This document shows, piece after piece, positions 7,506-14,282 of a stretch of 20,632 nt of DNA. Every line of letters starts with the position of its first letter. Position 1 is the first letter of the stretch. The position numbers were made by a program, and so were the translations under genes. This DNA comes from F23-D06 sp002392325. Its GTDB lineage: Bacteria > Bacteroidota > Bacteroidia > Bacteroidales > WCHB1-69. The stretch covers positions 1-20,632 of the forward strand of contig CAMORT010000042.1 in assembly GCA_946624065.1 (NCBI GenBank), in the 5' to 3' direction. Under the pieces are notes generated by a model. It saw only the letters and a program-made list of their open reading frames with translations. It ran no database searches and was not told the DNA's origin.

Positions 7506-8969
7506 ATGAAAAAACAATTGTCTCTATTGTTCATGGCACTATTTTTCTTTACAATAAATGTTTGTAAAGCTCAATTCACTGGAACTGAATGGAAGGTTTC
7601 TAATATTGGAGATGTTATAGGTAAAGAAGTACTTGTCAAATTTTACAGGTTGCAAGTCTATTATCAGAATAGCAAGGGGAAATTGAAATTGCTACCATTT
7701 GATTCGGAAGAATACACGCAGATCTTTGCTAAGGAAAACAAATTCGTAATAGTTGGCTATTATGTTTATAAAGAAAAATCGTATTTGCAATTCAAGTATA
7801 ATAATCGTGATTTTTTCCTTTTTATATGTGAAAACTCAAATCATCAAGAAATTCAAACTATGGAGCTGGATAGAATCACGAGAAATCTTGCAAGTCAAAT
7901 GAAAAATCTCAGTGCTCTTTCTAATATAGTTGATGAATGTAATGAAAGATATTGCTATTTGAAAAAAGAAAGACTGAGACAATATGCCAATTCTTGGTAT
8001 GGATTTACCACAATTGATGATTTACAGTTGTTTGCAGATTGCGCTTATAAAGTTCAGTGGACAGAATGTGAATTTGATTATTATAAAGATTTGAAGATTA
8101 AGGGTACATTGAATAGTAGTAAATCAAATCCGGAATTTTCAGTCAGAGTTGCTATGCTTGATTCCAATGACTTTTACTCGGAGAGAGATATGGTTTCAAT
8201 ATATGCAGCTATTGAAAATCGAAAAATAGCAGACAAACAAGAAGATAGTTTGTTGCACGCATTCACTGTAACATCCAAAATTTACGTACCAAAGATAGAT
8301 GAAGACGATACTATTTATATGTTCACAAAGACCAAAGGTTGGCACTTCGGCGAAGAAGTTGAATTAGCTTCATACGATGTTGATAAGCTAAAGCATATAG
8401 AGGTTCCCAATGGTTCTAGCATTATCACCTATCACGATTATTGCAAATATTTGGACAGACGCGGTTCTGAGGGCTTCTATATTAGAAAAGAGAAAGCGAG
8501 AGTGGCAGATTCCATTGCAACAGAGATTAGGGTTGCTGCAGCATTAAAGCGTATAAAGGAACTGTCGGATGCCCTGGAACAATTATACAAAGAATGGAAA
8601 CAAAAGAAGATTTTTTTAGTTGATAAAAAATATTCTTTTGGAGACAACCTTAACTATATTGGTCTTGAATTGGAGTTCTTTAATTGTTTTAACAAAACAA
8701 TCAAGTATATTCAATTTGATACCAAGGCGTATAACACATTCGGAGATTTGCAAAAAGACTATTTTGGGAGAGCAATGTCTGGTGGTAAATGTATCGGTCC
8801 AATTGAACCAGGAGAAAGAGCCACTTTCGACTTTGATGAATTGTACTATAACAAAAATGAAATAATTGAAAGTGTTCGTGTTACCAAGGTAGTATTCACT
8901 TTTTTGGATAATTCTACCATGACATATACAGATATTAACAACCATATTTCAAAAGCTGTATATAATTAG
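7506..8969 (+). CDS. Secreted protein of unknown function
   Basis: A 487-residue exported protein with no function I can name. The ATG at 7506 is chosen over an upstream GTG at 7440 because it gives a clean signal peptide (MKKQLSLLFMALFFFTINVCKAQ, cleavage after residue 23) and because the promoter box lies downstream of the GTG. The middle is charged, lysine- and tyrosine-rich, with a helical stretch near IATEIRVAAALKRIKELSDALEQLYKEWKQKK. The C-terminal part contains LELEFFNCFNKTIKYIQFDTKAYNTFGD and CIGPIEPGERATFDFDELYYNKNEIIESV. That looks like a beta-sandwich module comparing two states of a substituent, and I recall similar segments in Bacteroidota hypothetical proteins. Base composition is AT-rich, unlike gltX or mutL, so horizontal acquisition is plausible. 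No clear operon partner. Confidence 0.8.
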   Translation: MKKQLSLLFMALFFFTINVCKAQFTGTEWKVSNIGDVIGKEVLVKFYRLQVYYQNSKGKLKLLPFDSEEYTQIFAKENKFVIVGYYVYKEKSYLQFKYNNRDFFLFICENSNHQEIQTMELDRITRNLASQMKNLSALSNIVDECNERYCYLKKERLRQYANSWYGFTTIDDLQLFADCAYKVQWTECEFDYYKDLKIKGTLNSSKSNPEFSVRVAMLDSNDFYSERDMVSIYAAIENRKIADKQEDSLLHAFTVTSKIYVPKIDEDDTIYMFTKTKGWHFGEEVELASYDVDKLKHIEVPNGSSIITYHDYCKYLDRRGSEGFYIRKEKARVADSIATEIRVAAALKRIKELSDALEQLYKEWKQKKIFLVDKKYSFGDNLNYIGLELEFFNCFNKTIKYIQFDTKAYNTFGDLQKDYFGRAMSGGKCIGPIEPGERATFDFDELYYNKNEIIESVRVTKVVFTFLDNSTMTYTDINNHISKAVYN

Positions 8970-8988
8970 TTTAAAATACTGTTTTTTC

Positions 8989-9042
8989 TGAAAAAAAGGC
9001 GACAAAGTGCTGGTGGAGTTCAAGACATCGAATGTGCTTTGA
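8989..9042 (+). pseudogene. Possible 3' remnant of a lost gene
   Basis: Between two stops, a 16-codon open stretch reads KKGDKVLVEFKTSNVL and ends in TGA at 9040-9042. Its codon use (GTG CTG GTG GAG TTC AAG) is GC-richer than the flanking island genes and resembles the chromosomal genes. It could be the tail of a gene cut by insertion of the AT-rich region, but it is very short and could be chance. Confidence 0.25.
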
Positions 9043-9070
9043 AAATCCGCTGAAAGGAATATAACATTTT

Positions 9071-9112
9071 TCCGTAAAAAAATTACGGATGTTGTTTTTT
9101 TTATTATTTTTG
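9071..9112 (+). promoter_or_regulatory. Palindrome plus -7 box before ATPase/TOPRIM pair
   Basis: TCCGTAA (9071-9077) and TTACGGA (9083-9089) form a perfect 7-bp inverted repeat with an A5 loop. It is followed by a T-rich run and then TATTTTTG (9105-9112), a TAnnTTTG match 21 nt before the ATPase start. The palindrome may be an operator at the -33 region or the terminator of the preceding gene; the sequence alone does not decide. Confidence 0.5.
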
Positions 9113-9133
9113 CCGCGAATAAAAACAACGAAA

Positions 9134-10234
9134 ATGCTTGCAAAATTTTCTGTCAAAAATTATCGCGGTTTCGCAAAAAAAATCGAATGGGATTTGTCAA
9201 AACCAAGCAACTACGAATTCAATTCTTTTGCCATTAAAGATGGTGTAATCAAAAACGGCATCATCTATGGCCCAAACGGATCTGGCAAAACGAACTTTGG
9301 TTTAGCCATTTTCGACATTGTGAATCATTTGTCCCAGAAATGGAAAAAGCCTAACTATTATGACAATTTTGTTTTTGCTGGCAAGCAGTCGGAACCAGTA
9401 GAATTCAGTTACTCTTTTGTTTTTACTGACAAGACTATTGTGTATTCTTATAGTAAGAACCAGCAAGGAGCTCTGTTGTCCGAATCGTTGAAGGTAGGTA
9501 ACAAAAAAATTTTTGTGAAGGCTGAAAACTCTTTGACTTTCTTTTCCTCGGAGTTTTCTCATTTGGACCCAGCTGTTATTAAAAACTTGGCGAGCAATGC
9601 CAACAATGTTTCTATTGTAAATTATTTGTTGGCCGCGGTTCCTCTTTCCGAGGATCATTACTTGATTCAACTTCAACGATTCGCCAATTCTATGCTATGG
9701 TTTAGATGTCTTAATGTGACTGAGTATATTGGCTTGGAAACGAACGTGACATATCTCGATGAATACATAATCAGGAATAATCTAGTTGACGATTTTAGAC
9801 AATTTTTAGTTGATGTCAGCAACCAACAATTTGATTTTGTGAAACCTAACATCAACGACAAATTTTTATTTTGCAGAATTGGGAATTCTAAAATTTCATT
9901 TCGTGAAATATCTTCTACGGGAACAGATTCCTTGGAACTGCTTTATTTTTGGATTACAAAAATGGATGCAGCAAAATTTGTTTTCATCGATGAATTTGAC
10001 GCTTTTTATCATTTCAAGTTGTCTCGCAATGTTTGTCGACGACTTTTTGCTTTGAATTGTCAGATTTTTTTGACGACCCATAATACCATGTTGATGACTA
10101 ATGACTTATTGCGCCCGGATTGCAACTTTGAGATTAAAGACAATGCAATTAAATCGCTTGGAAACTTGACAAACAAAGAATTACGTCAAGGTCATAATAT
10201 TGAAAAGTTGTACAGAGGAGGGACTTTTGAATGA
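9134..10234 (+). CDS. ABC/AAA-type ATPase (COG1106-like), candidate defence protein
   Basis: A 366-residue RecF/SMC-like ATPase. I chose the ATG at 9134 (MLAKFSVKNYRGFAKKIEWDL): it gives the usual N-terminal strand of this family and lies downstream of the promoter box, whereas the 15-codon extension from 9089 overlaps it. Walker A is GPNGSGKT (46-53). A signature-like segment SSTGTDSLELL begins at 260, Walker B FVFIDEFDA has its acidic pair at D286-E287, and a switch histidine occurs in LTTHNTML (H316). The C-terminal ELRQGHNIEKLYRGGTF is characteristic of COG1106 (AAA_15/AAA_21) ATPases. All catalytic elements are intact. It overlaps the next gene by ATGA, so the two proteins are probably made in a fixed ratio. 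COG1106 ATPases occur in abortive-infection systems such as AbiL/Rlo and PARIS; a similar sensor or gating role is inferred. Confidence 0.88.
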   Translation: MLAKFSVKNYRGFAKKIEWDLSKPSNYEFNSFAIKDGVIKNGIIYGPNGSGKTNFGLAIFDIVNHLSQKWKKPNYYDNFVFAGKQSEPVEFSYSFVFTDKTIVYSYSKNQQGALLSESLKVGNKKIFVKAENSLTFFSSEFSHLDPAVIKNLASNANNVSIVNYLLAAVPLSEDHYLIQLQRFANSMLWFRCLNVTEYIGLETNVTYLDEYIIRNNLVDDFRQFLVDVSNQQFDFVKPNINDKFLFCRIGNSKISFREISSTGTDSLELLYFWITKMDAAKFVFIDEFDAFYHFKLSRNVCRRLFALNCQIFLTTHNTMLMTNDLLRPDCNFEIKDNAIKSLGNLTNKELRQGHNIEKLYRGGTFE

Positions 10235-11019
10235 TACTGTTTGTTTTTGAAGGAACGGACGAATCTTATGTTTTTAAGACATTGGAGCACCTTTTCTTTA
10301 AAAAAAATGAAAGAAGGATATGCTGCTTCAACCAAAACATTTACGAACTTTTTCGGTTAATGCAGGCATCCGATTTTACGGAAGATATTGTGTCTGTTAT
10401 TCGGGATAGACGGGAATTTGACGGAAAAAATCCGTTGGCAGATGTAACCGATGTGGCGGATATTTCAGAGGTTTATTTGTTTTTTGACTATGATTTCCAG
10501 AATGCGAATATATCACTTGATGAGGCTAATCGTCAAGTGGAAGAGATGCTGTCGTTTTTTAACGACGAAAACGAAAACGGGAAACTGTACATCAACTATC
10601 CTATGTTGGAATCTTTGCGTTGTACGGGAGAACTTCCTGACAAAAACTATGTGAACTATGATGTAAAACGAGAAGTATGTGACAATTTCAAACATTGGCT
10701 CACTATAGAATATCCTTTCTATAAGAGTATGGACTTCGCTGTTTTGCCTGTAAACAGGAAGAGTGGGGAACTGAGATTATCAAAAGTCTCCTCGGATCAA
10801 AAAAATAGGATAAAAAATAATTGGCATTTTCTGAAACAACAGAACGTTTCCAAAGCCAATTACATCTGTACAGGCAGAAATGAGATGCCTGCAAAGAAAG
10901 AGGATGTCAGTCAACAATCCATTTTCGAGAATCAGTTGACAAAATATGTTCAAAAGGATGACTGTCTCGTTGCCATCTTAAATGCCTTTCCTCTTTTCTT
11001 GTATGAGTATTTTAAATAG
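10231..11019 (+). CDS. TOPRIM-like protein, probable effector of the ATPase pair
   Basis: A 262-residue protein starting four bases inside the ATPase gene (ATGA overlap). The N-terminus LFVFEGTDESYVFKTL supplies a conserved-looking acidic residue (E7) at the end of a hydrophobic strand. About 75 residues later EVYLFFDYDF supplies D86-x-D88, again after a strand. E followed by DxD is the metal-binding pattern of TOPRIM domains (OLD, RloB, DUF4435/AriB). The segment GKLYINYPMLESLR is probably a further family motif. The rest, including the C-terminal half, shows no domain I recognise. A nuclease role, activated or restrained by the partner ATPase, is inference; RloB/AbiLii-like and AriB-like families are the closest analogies I can offer. 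Composition is AT-rich like its partner. Confidence 0.78.
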   Translation: MILFVFEGTDESYVFKTLEHLFFKKNERRICCFNQNIYELFRLMQASDFTEDIVSVIRDRREFDGKNPLADVTDVADISEVYLFFDYDFQNANISLDEANRQVEEMLSFFNDENENGKLYINYPMLESLRCTGELPDKNYVNYDVKREVCDNFKHWLTIEYPFYKSMDFAVLPVNRKSGELRLSKVSSDQKNRIKNNWHFLKQQNVSKANYICTGRNEMPAKKEDVSQQSIFENQLTKYVQKDDCLVAILNAFPLFLYEYFK

Positions 11020-11033
11020 CATTGCTTTAAACT

Positions 11034-11066
11034 TTTGATTTTTGTTTTAAAATAATTGTACTTTTG
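11034..11066 (+). promoter_or_regulatory. Complete -33/-7 promoter before small membrane protein
   Basis: TTTG (11034-11037) and TACTTTTG (11059-11066) are separated by 21 bp, a good match to the Bacteroidota consensus. The -7 box is 21 nt before the ATG at 11088. It probably also drives mutL. Confidence 0.7.
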
Positions 11067-11087
11067 CACCATAAAAACAAAACGATT

Positions 11088-11333
11088 ATGGCACTGTTTA
11101 ATTTCAACAAACCCGAACCCCGCGAGTTCAATTACAAACCTCGCTTCTATACCCCGGACGAACAAAAACCTACGGACGACCACCGCAGGGATTTCGCCAA
11201 TGAACTGCACCGAGAATGGAACAGCAAACGCCGCCATGACAAGAACGACAAGCATATCCCGTGGCTCACCATCGTGACCATGCTGTTCTTCGCTGTGGTT
11301 TTGGGTATCATTTTCTTTAAATTTTTCGCATAA
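11088..11333 (+). CDS. Small single-pass membrane protein of unknown function
   Basis: An 81-residue protein, MALFNFNKPEPREFNYKPRFYTPDEQKP..., with a hydrophilic N-terminal two thirds and a C-terminal transmembrane helix (about residues 58-79, WLTIVTMLFFAVVLGIIFFKFF). The helix ends almost at the C-terminus, so it is a tail-anchor type with the N-terminus in the cytoplasm. The ATG at 11088 is supported by the promoter just upstream, whose -7 box overlaps a longer TTG start. The motif FNYKPRFYTPDE looks conserved and I recall similar small proteins beside mutL in Bacteroidales, but no function is known to me. It lies 39 nt before mutL with a palindromic repeat in between. Confidence 0.8.
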   Translation: MALFNFNKPEPREFNYKPRFYTPDEQKPTDDHRRDFANELHREWNSKRRHDKNDKHIPWLTIVTMLFFAVVLGIIFFKFFA

Positions 11334-11337
11334 TCTC

Positions 11338-11366
11338 GTAAAGACGCACGACCGTGCGTCTCAACA
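11338..11366 (+). repeat. 29-nt palindromic interspersed repeat, copy A
   Basis: The core is AGACGCACG (11342-11350) pairing CGTGCGTCT (11353-11361) around AC, flanked by GTAA and CAACA. The whole unit matches the reverse complement of 15038-15066 at 28 of 29 positions. The hairpin lies between the small membrane gene and mutL and could act as an attenuator, but it has no T-run. Confidence 0.85.
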
Positions 11367-11372
11367 AACAAT

Positions 11373-13247
11373 ATGGATATCATAAAACTATTATCGGATG
11401 CGGTTGCTAACCAGATAGCGGCCGGCGAGGTGGTGCAACGGCCTGCCTCCGTGGTGAAGGAACTTCTGGAAAACGCCGTGGACGCCGGAGCAACCTCCAT
11501 CCAACTCATTGTGAAAGATGCCGGACGCACCCTGATACAAGTGATTGACAACGGCAAGGGCATGTCGTTCAACGATGCGCGCATGTGCTTCGAGCGGCAC
11601 GCCACTTCCAAACTGCAGAGCGCCGACGACCTCTATCATATTACCACAAAAGGATTTAGGGGCGAAGCCATGGCCTCTATAGCGGCCATCGCCCATGTGG
11701 AACTGAAAACAAAACGCCCGGAGGAACCTACCGGAACGCTCGTCCTTATGGAGGGCTCGCAAGTGAAGGCGCACGAGGTAATTGCCGCACAAGACGGCAC
11801 CTCCGTGTCTGTGAAAAACCTCTTCTTCAATGTGCCCGCGCGCCGCAACTTCCTCAAATCCGACAATGTGGAGATGACGCATATCGAGGAGGAGTTTTAT
11901 CGCGTGGCGCTGATTCATCACGACTTGGAATTTTCACTCTATCATAACGGGAAAGCCCTTTTGCAGCTGCAACCATCCAATTTCAAGCAGCGCATTATCC
12001 ATATTTTTGGCAATCATTTCAAGGAGAAACTCTATCCGGTGGAGCAAAGTACGGAGTTTATGAGCATTAGTGGCTTTATTGCAAAACCTGAGAATGCCAA
12101 GAAGAAGAAAAGTGAGCAGTATATGTTCATCAACCACCGTTATGTGCGCCATAACCTGTTGAACTATGCGGTGGAAACGGCCTACCAGGAGTTGATTCCG
12201 CAAGGGTATAGGCCTGCGTATTTTATTGAGATAGAGATAGATCCTTCGGCGATAGATATCAATGTGAGTCCAACCAAGGTGGAAGTGAAGTTGCAGGATG
12301 AGAAGCTGATGTTCGGTTTCCTGAATGCGGCGGTGAAGAAATCGCTGGGCACCATGTCGCTGACTCCGCAGTTGGATTTTGACACCGAGCAGGGACTTGT
12401 GCCTCCGGAGCGCCCGGCCGGACATCCTATCGTGATGCCGAGCACCGGAGTAAATCCCAACTACAATCCTTTCGATACCGTTCCTGCCCGCCCGAAGACC
12501 AGCGGCTCTTTCGGCGGTTTCTCTTCCGGAAACGCTTCCTGGAAAGAACACACCAGTATGGGCGGATGGGATGATTTTTTGAAAGGGCTTAATACACAGA
12601 CGGTTGAAAACAATGAAGGCCGCCAACTTGAATCGGAGGAACTGATATCCTGCGCTGACGAGGAAAGTAAAACCGTCATTCCCGAGGACCTGGAATTCTT
12701 CGTTATGGGTGGGCGATATGTGTTTTTCAAGCAAGATGACCAGGCATTCATTGTGGATGTCTTGAATGCTCGCGAACGCATTCTTTATGACCGTTATCTG
12801 TCGGCGTTAGACAGCACCCCAATCCGCGTTCAGCAGAGTCTTTTCCCGGACACCATAACTTTGACACCCGCGCAGGCCGATTTGGCGGACTCATTGAAAG
12901 AGGATTTCCGGAAACTCGGGTATGAGTTGGAGAAGATGGACAACACACATTTTGCTGTCAATGGTACGCCAAATGATGGTGAAAGTGGTGATATCCAGTC
13001 GCTTATAGAAAACGCTTTAGACTCGTTCAAGTCGAACCAGTTCCTGTATCGGGCGGACAAAAACCGCAACATGGCCATTTGTATGGCGCGGCAGAACCGT
13101 AGCCGTTATCCCGTGCCCAAGAGTGCACCTGAAGTGCGGGCATTTTTGGAAGAGTTGTTCCGCTGCGATTGCCCGGCCACTTCGCCTTCGGAAAAGAGTA
13201 TTCTTCATATAATTGGAACAGAAGAACTTAAGCGCTATTTTGAGTAG
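11373..13247 (+). CDS. mutL: DNA mismatch repair protein MutL
   Basis: A GHKL ATPase that links MutS mismatch recognition to downstream repair. It is 624 residues, of family length. The N-terminal ATPase motifs are intact: ELLENAVDAGAT, IDNGKGM, TTKGFRGEAMASI, and later VNVSPTKVEVK of the transducer domain. Residues about 330-440 are a linker. In the C-terminal dimerisation domain the endonuclease motif DQHA(x)2E(x)4E is replaced by DVLNARERILYD (462-473): D462 and E468 remain, but QHA and the last E are gone. The C-terminal end keeps CPATSPSEKSIL in the usual place. This may be a MutL lacking nicking activity. The ABC ATPase gene starts 5 nt downstream. Confidence 0.95.
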   Translation: MDIIKLLSDAVANQIAAGEVVQRPASVVKELLENAVDAGATSIQLIVKDAGRTLIQVIDNGKGMSFNDARMCFERHATSKLQSADDLYHITTKGFRGEAMASIAAIAHVELKTKRPEEPTGTLVLMEGSQVKAHEVIAAQDGTSVSVKNLFFNVPARRNFLKSDNVEMTHIEEEFYRVALIHHDLEFSLYHNGKALLQLQPSNFKQRIIHIFGNHFKEKLYPVEQSTEFMSISGFIAKPENAKKKKSEQYMFINHRYVRHNLLNYAVETAYQELIPQGYRPAYFIEIEIDPSAIDINVSPTKVEVKLQDEKLMFGFLNAAVKKSLGTMSLTPQLDFDTEQGLVPPERPAGHPIVMPSTGVNPNYNPFDTVPARPKTSGSFGGFSSGNASWKEHTSMGGWDDFLKGLNTQTVENNEGRQLESEELISCADEESKTVIPEDLEFFVMGGRYVFFKQDDQAFIVDVLNARERILYDRYLSALDSTPIRVQQSLFPDTITLTPAQADLADSLKEDFRKLGYELEKMDNTHFAVNGTPNDGESGDIQSLIENALDSFKSNQFLYRADKNRNMAICMARQNRSRYPVPKSAPEVRAFLEELFRCDCPATSPSEKSILHIIGTEELKRYFE

Positions 13248-13252
13248 GAACA

Positions 13253-14020
13253 ATGAACCGTATCGAGATTGACCATATTACTTTTGGATATGACGAGTCG
13301 CCGTTGTTTCAGAACCTGTCGGCTGAAATTGCCGATGGGGAATTCTGTGCCCTGATGGGACCCAATGGTTCTGGCAAAACCACGCTGCTGAAGTGTATTT
13401 GCGGGCTGTTGTCTTTCTCGTCTGGAGACATTCGTGTCAATGGGAAGTCCATCCGCGACTATGAGACAGTGGAACTGGCCAAGTTGGTTTCGTATGTGCC
13501 TCAGCGTCAGGATAATGTGTTTGACATAACCGTCTATGATCTGGTGATGATGGGGTTGTATCCTTATCAGAAGAAGTGGCAGTTGCCCACGATGGAGGAT
13601 GATGCGGTGGTGTGTGAGATGTTGAAAAGGTGCAATCTTACGCATTTGCGTAGCCGTTTGTTGCGGGAGTTGAGTGGGGGAGAGCTACAGCGTTCGCTCA
13701 TTGCGCGCGCCATGGCGCAGCAGACGCCCATTATGCTGTTAGACGAACCCTTGTCCAATTTGGATGTGTCGCACCGGTATGAGATTATGGATATTTTGGC
13801 GGGGTTGAACCGCCAGGGGGTGATGGTGGTTATCATCATGCACGATTTCCCGATTGCCATAGAGTATGCCACGCACGCTTTGTTGGTGAAGGATGGTGTT
13901 GTTTTGCAGCACGATGTCAGGGATGCGGTGCTCACGCCGGAGAATATCCGGAACTGTTTCAATTTGGGGGACGGGTTTGAAATATTAGCGAATGGGCATA
14001 TTTCCAAAAGAAGGGTTTAA
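13253..14020 (+). CDS. ABC transporter ATP-binding protein, FecE/BtuD type
   Basis: A 255-residue nucleotide-binding subunit of the iron-siderophore/haem/cobalamin importer type. Walker A is GPNGSGKTT (36-44), Q-loop VPQRQ (82-86), signature LSGGELQR (140-147), Walker B IMLLDEP (160-166) and H-loop MHD (H197). The D-loop SNLD follows Walker B, so the ATPase should be active. The VYDLVMMGLYPY segment after the Q-loop is typical of the FecE/BtuD/HmuV group. No permease or substrate-binding protein is in the window, so the substrate is unknown and the partner is either elsewhere or shared. It begins 5 nt after mutL's stop, so it is probably co-transcribed with mutL. Confidence 0.9.
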   Translation: MNRIEIDHITFGYDESPLFQNLSAEIADGEFCALMGPNGSGKTTLLKCICGLLSFSSGDIRVNGKSIRDYETVELAKLVSYVPQRQDNVFDITVYDLVMMGLYPYQKKWQLPTMEDDAVVCEMLKRCNLTHLRSRLLRELSGGELQRSLIARAMAQQTPIMLLDEPLSNLDVSHRYEIMDILAGLNRQGVMVVIIMHDFPIAIEYATHALLVKDGVVLQHDVRDAVLTPENIRNCFNLGDGFEILANGHISKRRV

Positions 14021-14085
14021 ATATCTAAATGACAATTATTTAGAAAAACTTATCGGCATAAAAAGGACTGAAAGGGAAAAAATGT

Positions 14086-14093
14086 TATTTTTG
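14086..14093 (+). promoter_or_regulatory. -7 promoter box for tRNA-Ser
   Basis: TATTTTTG matches TAnnTTTG and ends 11 nt before the first base of the tRNA, a spacing suited to a stable RNA promoter. Confidence 0.65.
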
Positions 14094-14104
14094 CGCCCTG
14101 TTTT

Positions 14105-14189
14105 GGAGAGATGGCAGAGCGGTCGAATGCGGCGGTCTTGAAAACCGTTGAGGGTCACACCTCCGGGGGTTCGAATCCCTCTCTCTCCG
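14105..14189 (+). tRNA. tRNA-Ser (anticodon UGA)
   Basis: An 85-nt class II tRNA. The acceptor stem GGAGAGA (14105-14111) pairs TCTCTCC (14182-14188), with discriminator G at 14189. The anticodon loop reads CT-TGA-AA, giving UGA (serine, UCN). The long variable arm contains GAGG...CCTC as expected for tRNA-Ser, and the T-loop is TTCGAAT. The 3' CCA is not encoded. A hairpin with a T-run follows at 14199-14232. Confidence 0.96.
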
Positions 14190-14198
14190 CAACCTTTG

Positions 14199-14232
14199 TA
14201 GAGACATTGTACGCAATGTCTCTATATTTTTT
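14199..14232 (+). terminator. Palindromic repeat acting as probable tRNA terminator
   Basis: TAGAGACATTG (14199-14209) pairs CAATGTCTCTA (14214-14224) over 11 bp with a TACG loop, and is followed by TAT6. The unit is of the GTAGAGAC...GTCTCTA kind scattered in Bacteroidota genomes, so it may be both a repeat copy and the terminator of tRNA-Ser. Confidence 0.65.
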
Positions 14233-14257
14233 ATGCCGCACAATCCCCTAAAAAACC

Positions 14258-14265
14258 TATCTTTG
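14258..14265 (+). promoter_or_regulatory. -7 promoter box for pseudouridine synthase
   Basis: TATCTTTG matches TAnnTTTG, 17 nt before the ATG at 14283. No clear -33 TTTG. Confidence 0.55.
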
Positions 14266-14282
14266 CCGCCAAAAGAATCCTT

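Noticed and set aside
8970..9133. Retron-like msr/msd RNA in front of the ATPase gene
   Set aside because: The gap is only 164 nt, contains one short palindrome and a promoter box, and no reverse transcriptase is encoded nearby.
11934..12734. 266-codon open frame antisense to mutL
   Set aside because: It lies wholly within mutL, whose reading frame has full family motifs; the antisense product resembles nothing known.
14024..14044. Hairpin TCTAAAT/ATTTAGA after the ABC ATPase gene as a terminator
   Set aside because: The stem is short and AT-only in part, and no T-run follows it.
14105..14189. tRNA-Ser as an integration site for the AT-rich island
   Set aside because: The island is about 3 kb away across mutL, no duplicated tRNA 3' end is seen, and there is no integrase.
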